Assembly: GCF_001562255.1 (NCBI RefSeq) | Contig: NZ_CP014301.1 | Span: forward strand, 1,860,001-1,924,000 | Reading direction: 5' to 3' | Source: Bosea sp. PAMC 26642 | GTDB lineage: Bacteria > Pseudomonadota > Alphaproteobacteria > Rhizobiales > Beijerinckiaceae | DNA length: 64,000 nt | Shown here: positions 18,467 through 26,760 of the stretch, in pieces | Layout of the letters: the number at the start of each line of letters is the position of its first letter | How positions within the stretch are numbered: position 1 is the first letter of the stretch | Notes under the pieces: generated by a model | The model's database searches: none | Told to the model about the DNA's origin: nothing | The model's input: only the letters and a program-made list of their open reading frames with translations | Translations under genes and position numbers: made by a program

Positions 18467-19390
18467 ATGCATTCCAACGGCGTTCGCGGCTACGGCATCT
18501 CCGCCCCCCATCCGAAAAGCGATCTCTCGGATCTGCCCGCGATCCTCGACAGGGTCGAGGCACTCGGCGTCGAGACCATCGAACTGCCGACCTTCGCCAT
18601 GGACCTGATCGTCGGCGGCCGCATCCAGCGCGGGCATCTCGCTCTGCTCAAGCAGGCCTGCGCCGGGCGGAAGCTGGCCTATACCGTGCACGGCCCGCTC
18701 GCGATCAACTTCTTCGACGATCCCGCCCGGCTGCCGCGCCATTTCGAAGTGATGAAAGCCTCGCTCGAGATCGCAGCCGAGGTCGGCGCGATCCATTACG
18801 TCGTCCATTCCGGCATCATGCCGACAAGGCCGGCCGAGGTGATCGAGGCCGCCTATGGCCGCCAGCGGGAATGGCTCGCCAGGATCGGCGATGTCGCCAA
18901 AACGTCGAACCTGCTGGTGTGCGTCGAGACGATGTTCGGCGGGCACCGGGGCGACATGCACGCCTCGACGCCGTCGCGGCTGGCGCAGGAGCTTTCGGCG
19001 ATCGACCACCCCAACCTCTGGGCGACGCTCGATTTCAGCCATTCCTTCCTGCGGCTCGGCTATTTCGGCGGCGACTACCTTGCCGAGATCGCGGCGCTCG
19101 CACCGTTCTCCAAGCACCTGCACATCCACGATTCCTTCGGCCGCGCCGACGCGATCGAGACCTGGAACCCCAGCGAAAAGCTCGCCTTCGGCCATGGCGA
19201 TCTGCATCTGCCGGTCGGTTGGGGCGAGATTCCCTGGCAGGCCCTGATGGAGACCTGCACCTTCCCCGACGGCGTCGTCTTCAACATCGAGCTCAGCCCC
19301 CGCTACTGGTACGCGGTCGAAGACTGCGTCGCCGCCACGAAGAAGCTGGCGATGACCGCGCTCACCAATGCCTTGAAAGCCAGCGCATGA
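18467..19390 (+). CDS. Sugar phosphate isomerase/epimerase-like TIM-barrel protein
   Basis: AP-endonuclease-2-type TIM barrel, 307 aa, cytoplasmic. Probable metal ligands sit on successive strands: Glu in VCVETMFGG, Asp in ATLDFSHSF, His in HLHIHDSFGR, and Glu in FNIELSPRYW. The family includes isomerases, epimerases and endonuclease-like metal enzymes, and the reaction cannot be set from sequence. It follows the permease by 12 bp with a TAGGAG ribosome site, and overlaps the downstream hydrolase by 4 bp. Its place in this operon suggests that it processes the alcohol or sugar part released from the imported ester; that is inference. Confidence 0.85.
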   Translation: MHSNGVRGYGISAPHPKSDLSDLPAILDRVEALGVETIELPTFAMDLIVGGRIQRGHLALLKQACAGRKLAYTVHGPLAINFFDDPARLPRHFEVMKASLEIAAEVGAIHYVVHSGIMPTRPAEVIEAAYGRQREWLARIGDVAKTSNLLVCVETMFGGHRGDMHASTPSRLAQELSAIDHPNLWATLDFSHSFLRLGYFGGDYLAEIAALAPFSKHLHIHDSFGRADAIETWNPSEKLAFGHGDLHLPVGWGEIPWQALMETCTFPDGVVFNIELSPRYWYAVEDCVAATKKLAMTALTNALKASA

Positions 19391-20862
19391 CGGTGCCCAG
19401 CCCGACCGCCGACAAGGTCGTCATCTGTGTCTTCGACGGATTGCGGCCTGACTTCGTCACGCCCGAGCTGACCCCGAACCTTCACCGCTTCGCCGGTCAA
19501 GGGACCTGGTTTCGCGAGGCCCGCAGCGTCTTCCCGTCGATGACCCGCGTCGCCACCACCTCGATCGCGACCGGCGCGCCGCCGAATGTGCACGGCGTCG
19601 TCGGCAACGCCTTCCTGTTTCCGCAGGTCACGAACGAGCATGTGCTCGACATGAGCCGGGCCGACGATGTCGCTTTGGCCGAACACATGACCCGTGGCCG
19701 GCTCGTCGAGGTCGAGACCTTTGGCGACGTGCTGGCGAAAGCCGGCAAGCGGCTGGCCGTGGTGCATACCGGCTCGGCCGGCTCGGCCTATCTGATCAAT
19801 CCGCGCGCCAAAGCGAACGGCCACTGGACCTTCTCGATCCTGGGCCGCGACCACACCCAGACACCCGAGGCGGTCGATGAGGTCGTGGCCCGCTTCGGGC
19901 CGCTGCCGCCGCGCGGCCTGCCGCGTTTCGAGGAGATCGCCTACGCCGAGCAGGTCTTCCGCGAGCATGTTCTGGCGCAGATGGCGCCTGAGGTCGCACT
20001 GATCTGGTTCAACGAACCCGACACCTCCTTCCATTACCGCTTCCTGGGCTCGCCGGAGACGCTGAGCGTGCTCAAGGCTGTCGATGCCGCTTTCGGACGC
20101 ATCCTGGACTGGATCGACGCGCAGCCCGATGCCGAGCGTTACACCGTGATCGCCGCCTCCGATCATGGTCAGATCACGATGGGCCAGGCGCTGCCGCTCT
20201 GCGATCTCCTCAACGAGCAGGGCCATGCCGGGCGCCGGGCGGCCGAACGCACGCTCGCCGGCGCCAACTTCGCCATGACCGGCGGCAATATGGGCGAAAT
20301 CCGCATCCTGGAAGGCGGGCCCGCCCGCCGCGACGCCATCGCACAGTGGTTGCAGGAGCAGGACTTTCTGGGGCTCCTGTTCTCCGCGGGCCGAAACGAC
20401 GTCGAGGGCGTGGTGCCGGGCAGCTTTGCGCTGTCGCTGGTCGATCTCGATCACGCTCGCGCGCCCGATCTCGTCTATGTCCTGCGCTCGGACGAGAGCA
20501 GCGACCCTTATGGCAATCCGGGTCTCGGCAGCATGACGAAAGGCGATGTACCGGTCGGCGGCGGAATGCATGGAGGGCTCAACAAGCACGAGTTGAACAC
20601 AGTGCTGCTGGCCCGAGGAGGGCCGTTCCTCCCAGAGCTGGATGAGCGGGCGTGCGGCATCGTCGACATCGCGCCGACGGTCCTGTCTCTCCTTGGCTTG
20701 CCTCCAGCGCCGACGATGACCGGTGCCAGCCTGGCCCAAAAGAGCGAAGATCAAGATCGGCTGCGCGACTGGGAGACGGGATCGCGCAGTTTCAAGCAAC
20801 GCCTGAAACGGGTGGACCGGAGTGCTGGCAGCCCCATCCTGACCAATGGTTTTCGGAGCTAG
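19387..20862 (+). CDS. Alkaline phosphatase family hydrolase (nucleotide pyrophosphatase/phosphodiesterase, phosphonoacetate-hydrolase-like)
   Basis: Metal-dependent hydrolase of phosphoesters or phosphonates, 491 aa, without a signal peptide. Motifs of the NPP/PhnA group are VFDGLRPDF (Asp17 metal ligand), FPSMTRVATTSIATGAPPNV with probable nucleophile Thr53, NEPDTSFHYR, AASDHGQ and GGMHGGLNKHE (metal His). The block ...TSIATG.PP.VHG..GN resembles phosphonoacetate hydrolase PhnA. The start is the ATG at 19387 overlapping the upstream stop by 4 bp. It is the last gene of the operon and the second alkaline-phosphatase-superfamily member in it, so the operon could break two different bonds in one substrate or handle two substrates. 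Confidence 0.85.
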   Translation: MTVPSPTADKVVICVFDGLRPDFVTPELTPNLHRFAGQGTWFREARSVFPSMTRVATTSIATGAPPNVHGVVGNAFLFPQVTNEHVLDMSRADDVALAEHMTRGRLVEVETFGDVLAKAGKRLAVVHTGSAGSAYLINPRAKANGHWTFSILGRDHTQTPEAVDEVVARFGPLPPRGLPRFEEIAYAEQVFREHVLAQMAPEVALIWFNEPDTSFHYRFLGSPETLSVLKAVDAAFGRILDWIDAQPDAERYTVIAASDHGQITMGQALPLCDLLNEQGHAGRRAAERTLAGANFAMTGGNMGEIRILEGGPARRDAIAQWLQEQDFLGLLFSAGRNDVEGVVPGSFALSLVDLDHARAPDLVYVLRSDESSDPYGNPGLGSMTKGDVPVGGGMHGGLNKHELNTVLLARGGPFLPELDERACGIVDIAPTVLSLLGLPPAPTMTGASLAQKSEDQDRLRDWETGSRSFKQRLKRVDRSAGSPILTNGFRS

Positions 20863-21009
20863 AGCTCTCCGTCGTCGGCATAGCTCGAGCTTCGGACCGG
20901 CCATCGCCGTTCAGCGCCATCGCGGTCGTGCCGGCCTATCAAAGTTTCTCAGCAGGCGTGAGGGCTTATCGGCAGGGACTGGGTAGCCGACCGTCTGAGG
21001 TGTGAGCCC

Positions 21010-21987
21010 TCACTGCGGCTCGATGCCGAACTCTTTGATCAGCCCTCCCATGGTGTCGATCTCCTTCTTCAGGAAGCCTGCTGCGCCCGTCGGTGTGGCG
21101 AGAGGGCCGACATCGACATCGAAACCCAGCGTCGGCGCCCGCTCTCGCAGGTCGGGCTGCTGTAGGATCTCGGCGATCTTCTGGCTCATGGTCTGGATGA
21201 TGTCTGGCGGCGTACCCGTCGGCGCCATCACCATGAACCAGCCGCCGATATCGGCGCTCGCGAGCGTCTCGGCGATTGCCGGCACGCCGGGGATCGACGC
21301 CAGGCGCTTGGTGCCGGCGACTGCGATGGGGCGAAGCTGGCCGCCTTTGATGAAGGGTTCGGCGACGGAAGCCGACTGGATCGTCGCCTGCACGCGGCCC
21401 GCAATCGTGTCCTGGATCGAATTCGCAGCCGACGCATAGGGCACGAGCACCATCTTGATGCCGGCGCGCTTGTTGATCGTCTGACCGATCAGGCCGGAGA
21501 TGTTGCGCTCGCTGTCTACTGCGAGGCTGATCTCGCCCGGCTTGGCTTTCTCCTGGGCGATGAGATCCGCCAGCGATTTGATCGGCAATTCGGGGTTGAC
21601 CAGAAGCACATGGTGGCTGCGCGCTGCCAGCGCCACCGGCGCCAGATCCGTCAGCGGATCATAGGGCAGCTTCTTGAAGGTATGCGGGTTGGTCGAAAGC
21701 GATGCCGAGGTGGCAAACAGGAAGGTGTAGCCGTCCGGCGTCGCGCGGGCCACGGCCTGCGTCCCGACGATGTTGGCCGCGCCCGTGCGGTTCTCGACAT
21801 AGACCTGCTGACCGAGGCTGCGCGAGAGCTTGTCGGCAATGACCCGCGCCAGAATGTCGGGGCTGTTGCCCGCCGCCTGAGGCACAACGAGTGCGACCGG
21901 GCGCTGCGGCCAGGACTGCGCTTGCGCGCCCGTCGCGGCTACGAGCGCGACCACGGCCGACAGGGCTAGATAGGGGAGCTTGAACAT
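21010..21987 (-). CDS. Tripartite tricarboxylate transporter substrate-binding protein (Bug family)
   Basis: Periplasmic binding protein, 325 aa. The start at 21987 gives a Sec signal (MFKLPYLALSAVVALVAATG, cleavage at AQA) and is preceded by a strong GGAGGAAAC ribosome site; a longer frame upstream lacks both. Bug motifs include WPQRPVALVVPQAAGNSPDI, the GAANIVGTQAVARATPDGYT block and LPYDPLTDLAPV. Bug proteins bind carboxylates, often aromatic acids, for TctAB-type carriers; no tctA or tctB gene is in the window, so it may be an orphan or work with a distant carrier. It ends the minus-strand aromatic cluster, convergent with the phosphonate operon. Confidence 0.9.
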   Translation of the reverse strand: MFKLPYLALSAVVALVAATGAQAQSWPQRPVALVVPQAAGNSPDILARVIADKLSRSLGQQVYVENRTGAANIVGTQAVARATPDGYTFLFATSASLSTNPHTFKKLPYDPLTDLAPVALAARSHHVLLVNPELPIKSLADLIAQEKAKPGEISLAVDSERNISGLIGQTINKRAGIKMVLVPYASAANSIQDTIAGRVQATIQSASVAEPFIKGGQLRPIAVAGTKRLASIPGVPAIAETLASADIGGWFMVMAPTGTPPDIIQTMSQKIAEILQQPDLRERAPTLGFDVDVGPLATPTGAAGFLKKEIDTMGGLIKEFGIEPQ

Positions 21988-22094
21988 CGTTTCCTCCGGG
22001 CTCGTTTTCGTTGAGGGTGGAAATCGTCCATGCGTGCTTCGTGAGCCTCGAGGCCACGTCATGGACGAAGGAAGACAGAGCGAGCGCCGACCTC

Positions 22095-22943
22095 TCAGGC
22101 TTCGTCGACGACGCCGTTGCGCAGCGTGCCCAGCCGGTCGATCTCGACCTCGACCACGTCGCCGGGCTTCAGCCACAGCGGGGGCGTGCGCTTGGCGCCG
22201 ACGCCGCCGGGCGTGCCGGTGGCGATGACGTCGCCGGGCTCCAGCCGCGTGAAGGAGGAGCAGTATTCGACGATGCGCGGGATATCGAAGATCATCTGCG
22301 CGAAAGTCGCGTCCTGCACGACCTGACCGTTGACGCGCGTCTGAAGCCGCAGCTCAGCCAGTTCGCCAAGTTCGTCGGGCGTCATCATCCAGGGGCCGAA
22401 GGCCCCCGTGCCGGGAAAGTTCTTGCCTGGCGTGAACTGGTGCGTATGGCGCTGGAAGTCGCGGATGCTGCCGTCATTGTAGCAGGCGTAGCCGGCGACA
22501 TGGGCGAAGGCGTCAGCGCGCGCGATATAGCGGCCGGGCTTTCCGATGACGATTGCGAGCTCGCCCTCGAAATCGAGTTCATGCGAGACGCGGGGCCGGA
22601 CGAGATCGGCGCCATGGGCGATCTGCGAGTTCGCGAAGCGGCCGAAGATGGTCGGGTTCTCGACCTCGGCGCGGCCCGTCTCCTTGCGATGCATCTCGTA
22701 GTTCAGCCCGACGCAGAGAATCTTGTCAGAGTTGGGCAGCACCGGCAGCCAGCCGATGGCCGAGAGCGGATAGCGCGGCGCACCCGCCGCGACGCCTGCC
22801 GCCTCGGCCAGCGCGTCGGCTGCGATGGCGCTCTTGAGATCAGGATAGCGGTCGCCGAGGACGGCACCGAGATCGACCGCCTCATCGCCGTCGATCAGGC
22901 CCCATGTCGGAGCGCCCTGCAGGTGAAACGTCGCGAAACGCAT
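22095..22943 (-). CDS. Fumarylacetoacetate hydrolase family protein
   Basis: FAH-fold enzyme, 282 aa, cytoplasmic. Metal-binding acidic residues are in VSHELDFEGELAIVIGK (about residues 125-142), with GYACYNDGSIRDFQ and TGTPGGVG further on, as in 2-hydroxyhepta-2,4-diene-dioate isomerases, hydratases and acylpyruvate hydrolases. Start chosen at MRFATFHLQG, which matches the usual family N-terminus and has an AGAGGA ribosome site. Placed behind an extradiol dioxygenase and a hydroxylase, it probably acts on the ring-opened product. It is 13 bp downstream of the hydroxylase gene. Confidence 0.88.
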   Translation of the reverse strand: MRFATFHLQGAPTWGLIDGDEAVDLGAVLGDRYPDLKSAIAADALAEAAGVAAGAPRYPLSAIGWLPVLPNSDKILCVGLNYEMHRKETGRAEVENPTIFGRFANSQIAHGADLVRPRVSHELDFEGELAIVIGKPGRYIARADAFAHVAGYACYNDGSIRDFQRHTHQFTPGKNFPGTGAFGPWMMTPDELGELAELRLQTRVNGQVVQDATFAQMIFDIPRIVEYCSSFTRLEPGDVIATGTPGGVGAKRTPPLWLKPGDVVEVEIDRLGTLRNGVVDEA

Positions 22944-22956
22944 TGAAACGGTCCTC

Positions 22957-24594
22957 TCAGGAAAGGGCTGGAGCGATCTGCGGCCGGGATGCGGCCGGAA
23001 GGCAGGTGGCAAGACCGGACCCGAGCTCCTCGAGCAGCCCGGCCAGGTCGGTTTCGTCGATGGCGGTGCCGAAGACGTAGTGGTCCGGCCGGATGATCGC
23101 GGCTGCCCGGGAGCAGCCCTCGAACCAGGCTCGCAGCACGCCGTCGAGTTCCTCGACCGTGGCGTCGGCGCCCGATATGGCCCGCCCGCCCGGCCCCGAC
23201 AGCACGATCAGGCGCAGACCGATCGCATGGGCCCGCGCGACGATGGCGGGCGACAGCCGTGCCGCCAGCGCTGCCTCGACGATCAGCCGATGGCCGGCCC
23301 CGGCGACCGCGTCGAGGCGGGCGCGCCCTTGCAGCGCCTTCACCCAGGGCTGCGGAAACAGCTTGCCCCGGCCCGGATCGTCCTGCGCCGTCAGCAGGCC
23401 GGTCGCGAGCGGCGGGACGATCTCCTGGCGCGTGATGGTGCGCGGCTGCCCGCCGCCTTCGGCGAGAATGCGGGCGTCGCGCTCGCGCGCAGCGACGGGA
23501 TCGCGCTCGCAGATCACCTGCCCGATCGCCTTGATCCGGGCGGTCAATTCGCGCACATGGCGGCTGCGCTCGATCTCATAGCTGTCGAGAAGCGCCTCAC
23601 CGGAGCTGCCCTCAAGGACGCGGGCGAGCTTCCAGACCAGATTGGCGACGTCGCGGACGCCCTGGCACATGCCCTGCCCGATGAAGGGCGGCTGCTGATG
23701 CGCTGCATCGCCCGCGATGAAGACGCGCCCCACGCGCCAGCGTTCGGCCACGAGAGCGTGGAAGCGGTAGCTGGCCGCACGCCAGAGCGTCCCGTCCTCC
23801 GGCGTCAGCCAGCGCGCGAGCAGTTCCCAGACCCGCTCCGGCGTTTGTGCGGCGCGCGGGTCCTCGCCGTCGAGAAGCATGATCTCCCAGCGCCGATGGT
23901 TGCCAGGTCCGATGATGAAGCTGGTCGGACGGCTCGGATCGCAGAATTGCGCCGCCGTCTGCGGCAGCTTGCCCAACGCCGTGTCGTCAACCAGCAGGTC
24001 GACCACGAGCCAGGGCTCGTCGAAGACGAGATCGGCGAGCGCAATGCCCAGACGCTCGCGAATGCCGCTCGAGGCGCCGTCGCAGCCAATGACGTAGTCC
24101 GCCGTGACGATCCGCACGGTGCCGCCATCCCCCCGCAATGTCAGGGTCACCCCGTTGTCCGAGTGTGCGAGATCGACGAGTTCGGTGCCCAGCGCGACCT
24201 CGACGCTGTCATAAGCCTGCGCATGCGCCCGCAGCGCCGCCTCGACCGGCGGCTGGGTGAAGACCATGGTCGGGACATAGCTCAGCGGATAAGGTTCCGG
24301 CACCGTATCGATGCGCCGGATGAGCTGGCCTTCCGCGCCGAAATGCTCCGAGACGAGGAACGGCGCGACATGCGGCAGCACCTTTTCGGCGACGCCGAGA
24401 TTGTCGAGCAGCCGCATGATCTCGTGGTCGATCGCAATGGCGCGCGGCTTGTCGTAGACCGCGCTCTGTTTGTCGATCGCCAGGCTGCGGATGCCATGAT
24501 GTCCGAGCAGACTGGCCGCGACGGCACCGCTCGGACCGAAGCCGACGACGACAACTTGGAAGTGGTCTGGATCGACGACGTCTGGCCGGTTCAC
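22957..24594 (-). CDS. FAD-dependent aromatic monooxygenase (MhpA-like 3-hydroxyphenylpropionate hydroxylase family)
   Basis: Hydroxylates a phenolic ring with NAD(P)H and O2; 545 aa. The FAD-binding GFGPSGAVAASLLG lies around residues 18-31, the DG motif YVIGCDGASSGIRERLG mid-protein, and the second FAD motif FIAGDAAHQQPPFIGQGMCQ near residue 290. The C-terminal thioredoxin-like domain is present, as in PheA/MhpA. The start is a GTG at 24594 whose GTGA overlaps the stop of the VOC dioxygenase gene; no ATG fits. Coupling to the extradiol dioxygenase suggests that it makes the catechol-type substrate of that enzyme. The ring substrate is unknown. Confidence 0.88.
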   Translation of the reverse strand: MNRPDVVDPDHFQVVVVGFGPSGAVAASLLGHHGIRSLAIDKQSAVYDKPRAIAIDHEIMRLLDNLGVAEKVLPHVAPFLVSEHFGAEGQLIRRIDTVPEPYPLSYVPTMVFTQPPVEAALRAHAQAYDSVEVALGTELVDLAHSDNGVTLTLRGDGGTVRIVTADYVIGCDGASSGIRERLGIALADLVFDEPWLVVDLLVDDTALGKLPQTAAQFCDPSRPTSFIIGPGNHRRWEIMLLDGEDPRAAQTPERVWELLARWLTPEDGTLWRAASYRFHALVAERWRVGRVFIAGDAAHQQPPFIGQGMCQGVRDVANLVWKLARVLEGSSGEALLDSYEIERSRHVRELTARIKAIGQVICERDPVAARERDARILAEGGGQPRTITRQEIVPPLATGLLTAQDDPGRGKLFPQPWVKALQGRARLDAVAGAGHRLIVEAALAARLSPAIVARAHAIGLRLIVLSGPGGRAISGADATVEELDGVLRAWFEGCSRAAAIIRPDHYVFGTAIDETDLAGLLEELGSGLATCLPAASRPQIAPALS

Positions 24595-25529
24595 CTCGGC
24601 TCTCCCTTTTTGCCTGGGACTTCCTTGTCTGAGCCCGGCGCGCGGTAGACGATCGCCATCTGTGCAGCCTTGACGTGATCTGCTTTCGGCGGCGCGACGC
24701 CCCAATGGTCGGTTCGGCCCGGCGGCCAGACCCATTCGTCCGGACCACGGACGCGATAGGTATCGTCGACCTGCAGCACCTCGGCGGTGAACTCAATGAC
24801 GAAGCCGACGGGATCGATGAAATAGGAGAAGACGTTGTCGCCCGGCCCGTGCCGACCCACGCCCCAGGCGATCGGATGGCCGGCATCGACGAGGCGGCCC
24901 GAGGCGCGCATCACCGATTCCCAGTCGGGCAACAGGAAGGCGATGTGGTTGAGGCCGTTCGCCTTGGCCTCCGCAAGCACCACGGCATGATGGTCGCTGT
25001 TGCAGCGCAGGAACGCCATCAGCTTCGAGCGGTCGGTCAGGGTGAAGCCGAGCCCGTTCTCATAAAATGCCGCCTGCGCATCGACATCGATGCTGTTGAG
25101 GTTGACATGGGCCAGCCGCGAAGGCCGGTCGCGAACTTCGGTTGCATCATCATGGGTCCGGTCCCCCTGAACGAAGCGATAGACCCCGCCCTGCGGCTCG
25201 GCGATCGTGACGACGATGCCGCCATCCGGCTCCGGGTTCGGGCCGGGCGGCGCCATCAGCATCGCGCCATGGACGACCGCCTGCTCGGCGAGTGCGGCGA
25301 GATCGGCCGACGCATCGACCCTGAAAGTCACCGACAGGATTTCGGGTTCGGCGCCGGCATGGAGCGCGAGGACGTGATGATCCGCGCCGGTCGCGCGCAG
25401 ATAGACGACATCGCCCTGTCTGGCGGCGACCGTAAGCCCCCAGACCTGCGTATAGAAGCGCTCCGACAAGGCGAGGTCGGGCGTCGCGATGGCGACGCTG
25501 CGAAGACCGGAAACCGGAAAACGGGTCAT
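24591..25529 (-). CDS. Two-domain VOC protein, probable type I extradiol ring-cleavage dioxygenase
   Basis: 312 aa with two vicinal-oxygen-chelate modules (residues about 10-125 and 138-250). The second module carries the iron triad expected of type I extradiol enzymes: His141 (RLAHVNLNS), His195 (NGLNHIAF) and Glu247 (GFVIEFTAE). The length matches BphC-type enzymes (about 290-310). It would open a catechol-like ring next to the hydroxyls. It overlaps the amidohydrolase upstream by 4 bp and the hydroxylase downstream by 4 bp. The first module has lost metal ligands, as normal for the family. Confidence 0.85.
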   Translation of the reverse strand: MTRFPVSGLRSVAIATPDLALSERFYTQVWGLTVAARQGDVVYLRATGADHHVLALHAGAEPEILSVTFRVDASADLAALAEQAVVHGAMLMAPPGPNPEPDGGIVVTIAEPQGGVYRFVQGDRTHDDATEVRDRPSRLAHVNLNSIDVDAQAAFYENGLGFTLTDRSKLMAFLRCNSDHHAVVLAEAKANGLNHIAFLLPDWESVMRASGRLVDAGHPIAWGVGRHGPGDNVFSYFIDPVGFVIEFTAEVLQVDDTYRVRGPDEWVWPPGRTDHWGVAPPKADHVKAAQMAIVYRAPGSDKEVPGKKGEPR

Positions 25530-26590
25530 GACGCCTGCTCCACGGCGCGGCCCAGGAAGACGGCAGCATTGTCGCGTAGCAGACGTTTCCGCGTCGCCTC
25601 GTCCGGGAACGCCGCCTCGATGCGCTCGACCGGCTGCCGCTCGTGAAAATTGAAGGGATAGTCCGTACCGATCATGATCTGCGTCTCGCCGAACAGGTTG
25701 GTAAGATGCCGCAGCGTCGGCTCGTCATAGACGAGCGCGTCGTAGAACAGCCGCCGTGCTTGCTCGGTCGGCGACGTCTCGATGCTCTCCTGCAGCGCGG
25801 GGAAAACCCGGCGGCCTTCCTCCAGTCGCGGCAGCAGCAGCCCGAGCGTTCCTCCGCCATGGCTGAACGCGATGCGCAGCCTCGGCCGGCGCAGCAGCAG
25901 GTTCGAGCAGATGACGGAGGCGGCGGCGAGCCCGACATCGCCGGGATAGGCTAGCGCCTGCTGGAGTTGGGCCGGGCCGACCAGCCGATCCTGCCCGCAG
26001 GGCCGCACGGCATGGACGAAGACGGCGGCCCCCAGCTCTTCCGCCGCCTCGAAGAAGGCGTCGAACTCCGGTGCGCCGATCGGCTTGCCGTTGATGTTGC
26101 TGCCGACCTGTACGCCGGCGAAACCGAGCTCGCGCATCAGGCGATGCAACTCGGCGAGCGCAAGGTCCATGTCCTGCAGCGGCACTGCGCCGAGCCCGAC
26201 CAGCCGCCCGTCGGAGTCGGCGACCATTCCCGCGATCTGGTCGTTGATGTAGCGCAGCAGCTCGTCGGCGGGCGCAGCGTCCATCCAATAGGACATCAGC
26301 TCGGGCATGGCAGAGATCGCCTGCAGCGAAAGGGCCATGTCGCCCATGTCGGCCAAGCGCTTTGGTACGTCCCAGCAGCGGTCGGAGACCGTGCGATAGT
26401 TGCGCCCGTCGATCACGACATGCCGATGGCACGGCTGCGCGGCCTCGGTCGAAGGCCAACCCGTGGGGCGCGGCCCCTTGAGATAGGACGGGAAGGTCGC
26501 CGGGACGATATGGGCATGGATGTCGACGCCGCATCTGCAGCGCTCCGCCATCGTGCCGTCTGCGCCTGCCGACACCATCACCTGTCTCAT
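25526..26590 (-). CDS. Amidohydrolase family protein, ACMSD-like decarboxylase
   Basis: Metal-dependent amidohydrolase-2 protein, 354 aa. The HxH motif is CGVDIHAHIVP (Asp23, His25, His27), further ligands are His in AAVFVHAVRP, His in IAFSHGGGT and Asp in IGTDYPF, the pattern of aminocarboxymuconate-semialdehyde decarboxylase and related non-hydrolytic decarboxylases. First gene of the minus-strand cluster, directly divergent from the GntR regulator. In a meta pathway it could decarboxylate either the ring acid or the ring-opened semialdehyde. The first 15 residues (MRQVMVSAGADGTM) are unlike the family core; an internal ATG at residue 14 is a possible true start. Confidence 0.86.
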   Translation of the reverse strand: MRQVMVSAGADGTMAERCRCGVDIHAHIVPATFPSYLKGPRPTGWPSTEAAQPCHRHVVIDGRNYRTVSDRCWDVPKRLADMGDMALSLQAISAMPELMSYWMDAAPADELLRYINDQIAGMVADSDGRLVGLGAVPLQDMDLALAELHRLMRELGFAGVQVGSNINGKPIGAPEFDAFFEAAEELGAAVFVHAVRPCGQDRLVGPAQLQQALAYPGDVGLAAASVICSNLLLRRPRLRIAFSHGGGTLGLLLPRLEEGRRVFPALQESIETSPTEQARRLFYDALVYDEPTLRHLTNLFGETQIMIGTDYPFNFHERQPVERIEAAFPDEATRKRLLRDNAAVFLGRAVEQAS

Positions 26591-26760
26591 CCCCCCGATT
26601 GCCGTTTTTACTTGCTCGCCTTATATTACAGAATAAGAGAAAGTGAAGCCATAATTTATAAATTATTGACCGGAGCCGGCGCGTGTACAGATCACCTTCC
26701 GCGATCGCGATCCTGGGCGCTTCGTCGGGGTCCGATCCAGCCGAGGCCGAACCCGTCCAT
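26591..26760. promoter_or_regulatory. Divergent promoter region of the aromatic cluster and its GntR regulator
   Basis: The first 80 bp form the most AT-rich stretch nearby. It contains the perfect palindrome described separately and, on the minus strand, a TAATAT-like -10 box near 26625, placing the palindrome at about the -35 region for the amidohydrolase gene. This layout suits repression by the adjacent GntR protein. Confidence 0.5.
26651..26666. promoter_or_regulatory. Perfect 16-bp palindrome, putative GntR operator
   Basis: ATAATTTATAAATTAT reads the same on both strands. It lies between the divergent amidohydrolase and GntR genes in an otherwise GC-rich sequence. FCD-type GntR dimers bind short AT-rich inverted repeats near their own promoters, so this is the best operator candidate. 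Confidence 0.6.

Noticed and set aside
17435..19207. 590-codon minus-strand frame across the permease and TIM-barrel genes
   Set aside because: Shadow frame running through the palindromic repeat and two well-defined plus-strand genes.
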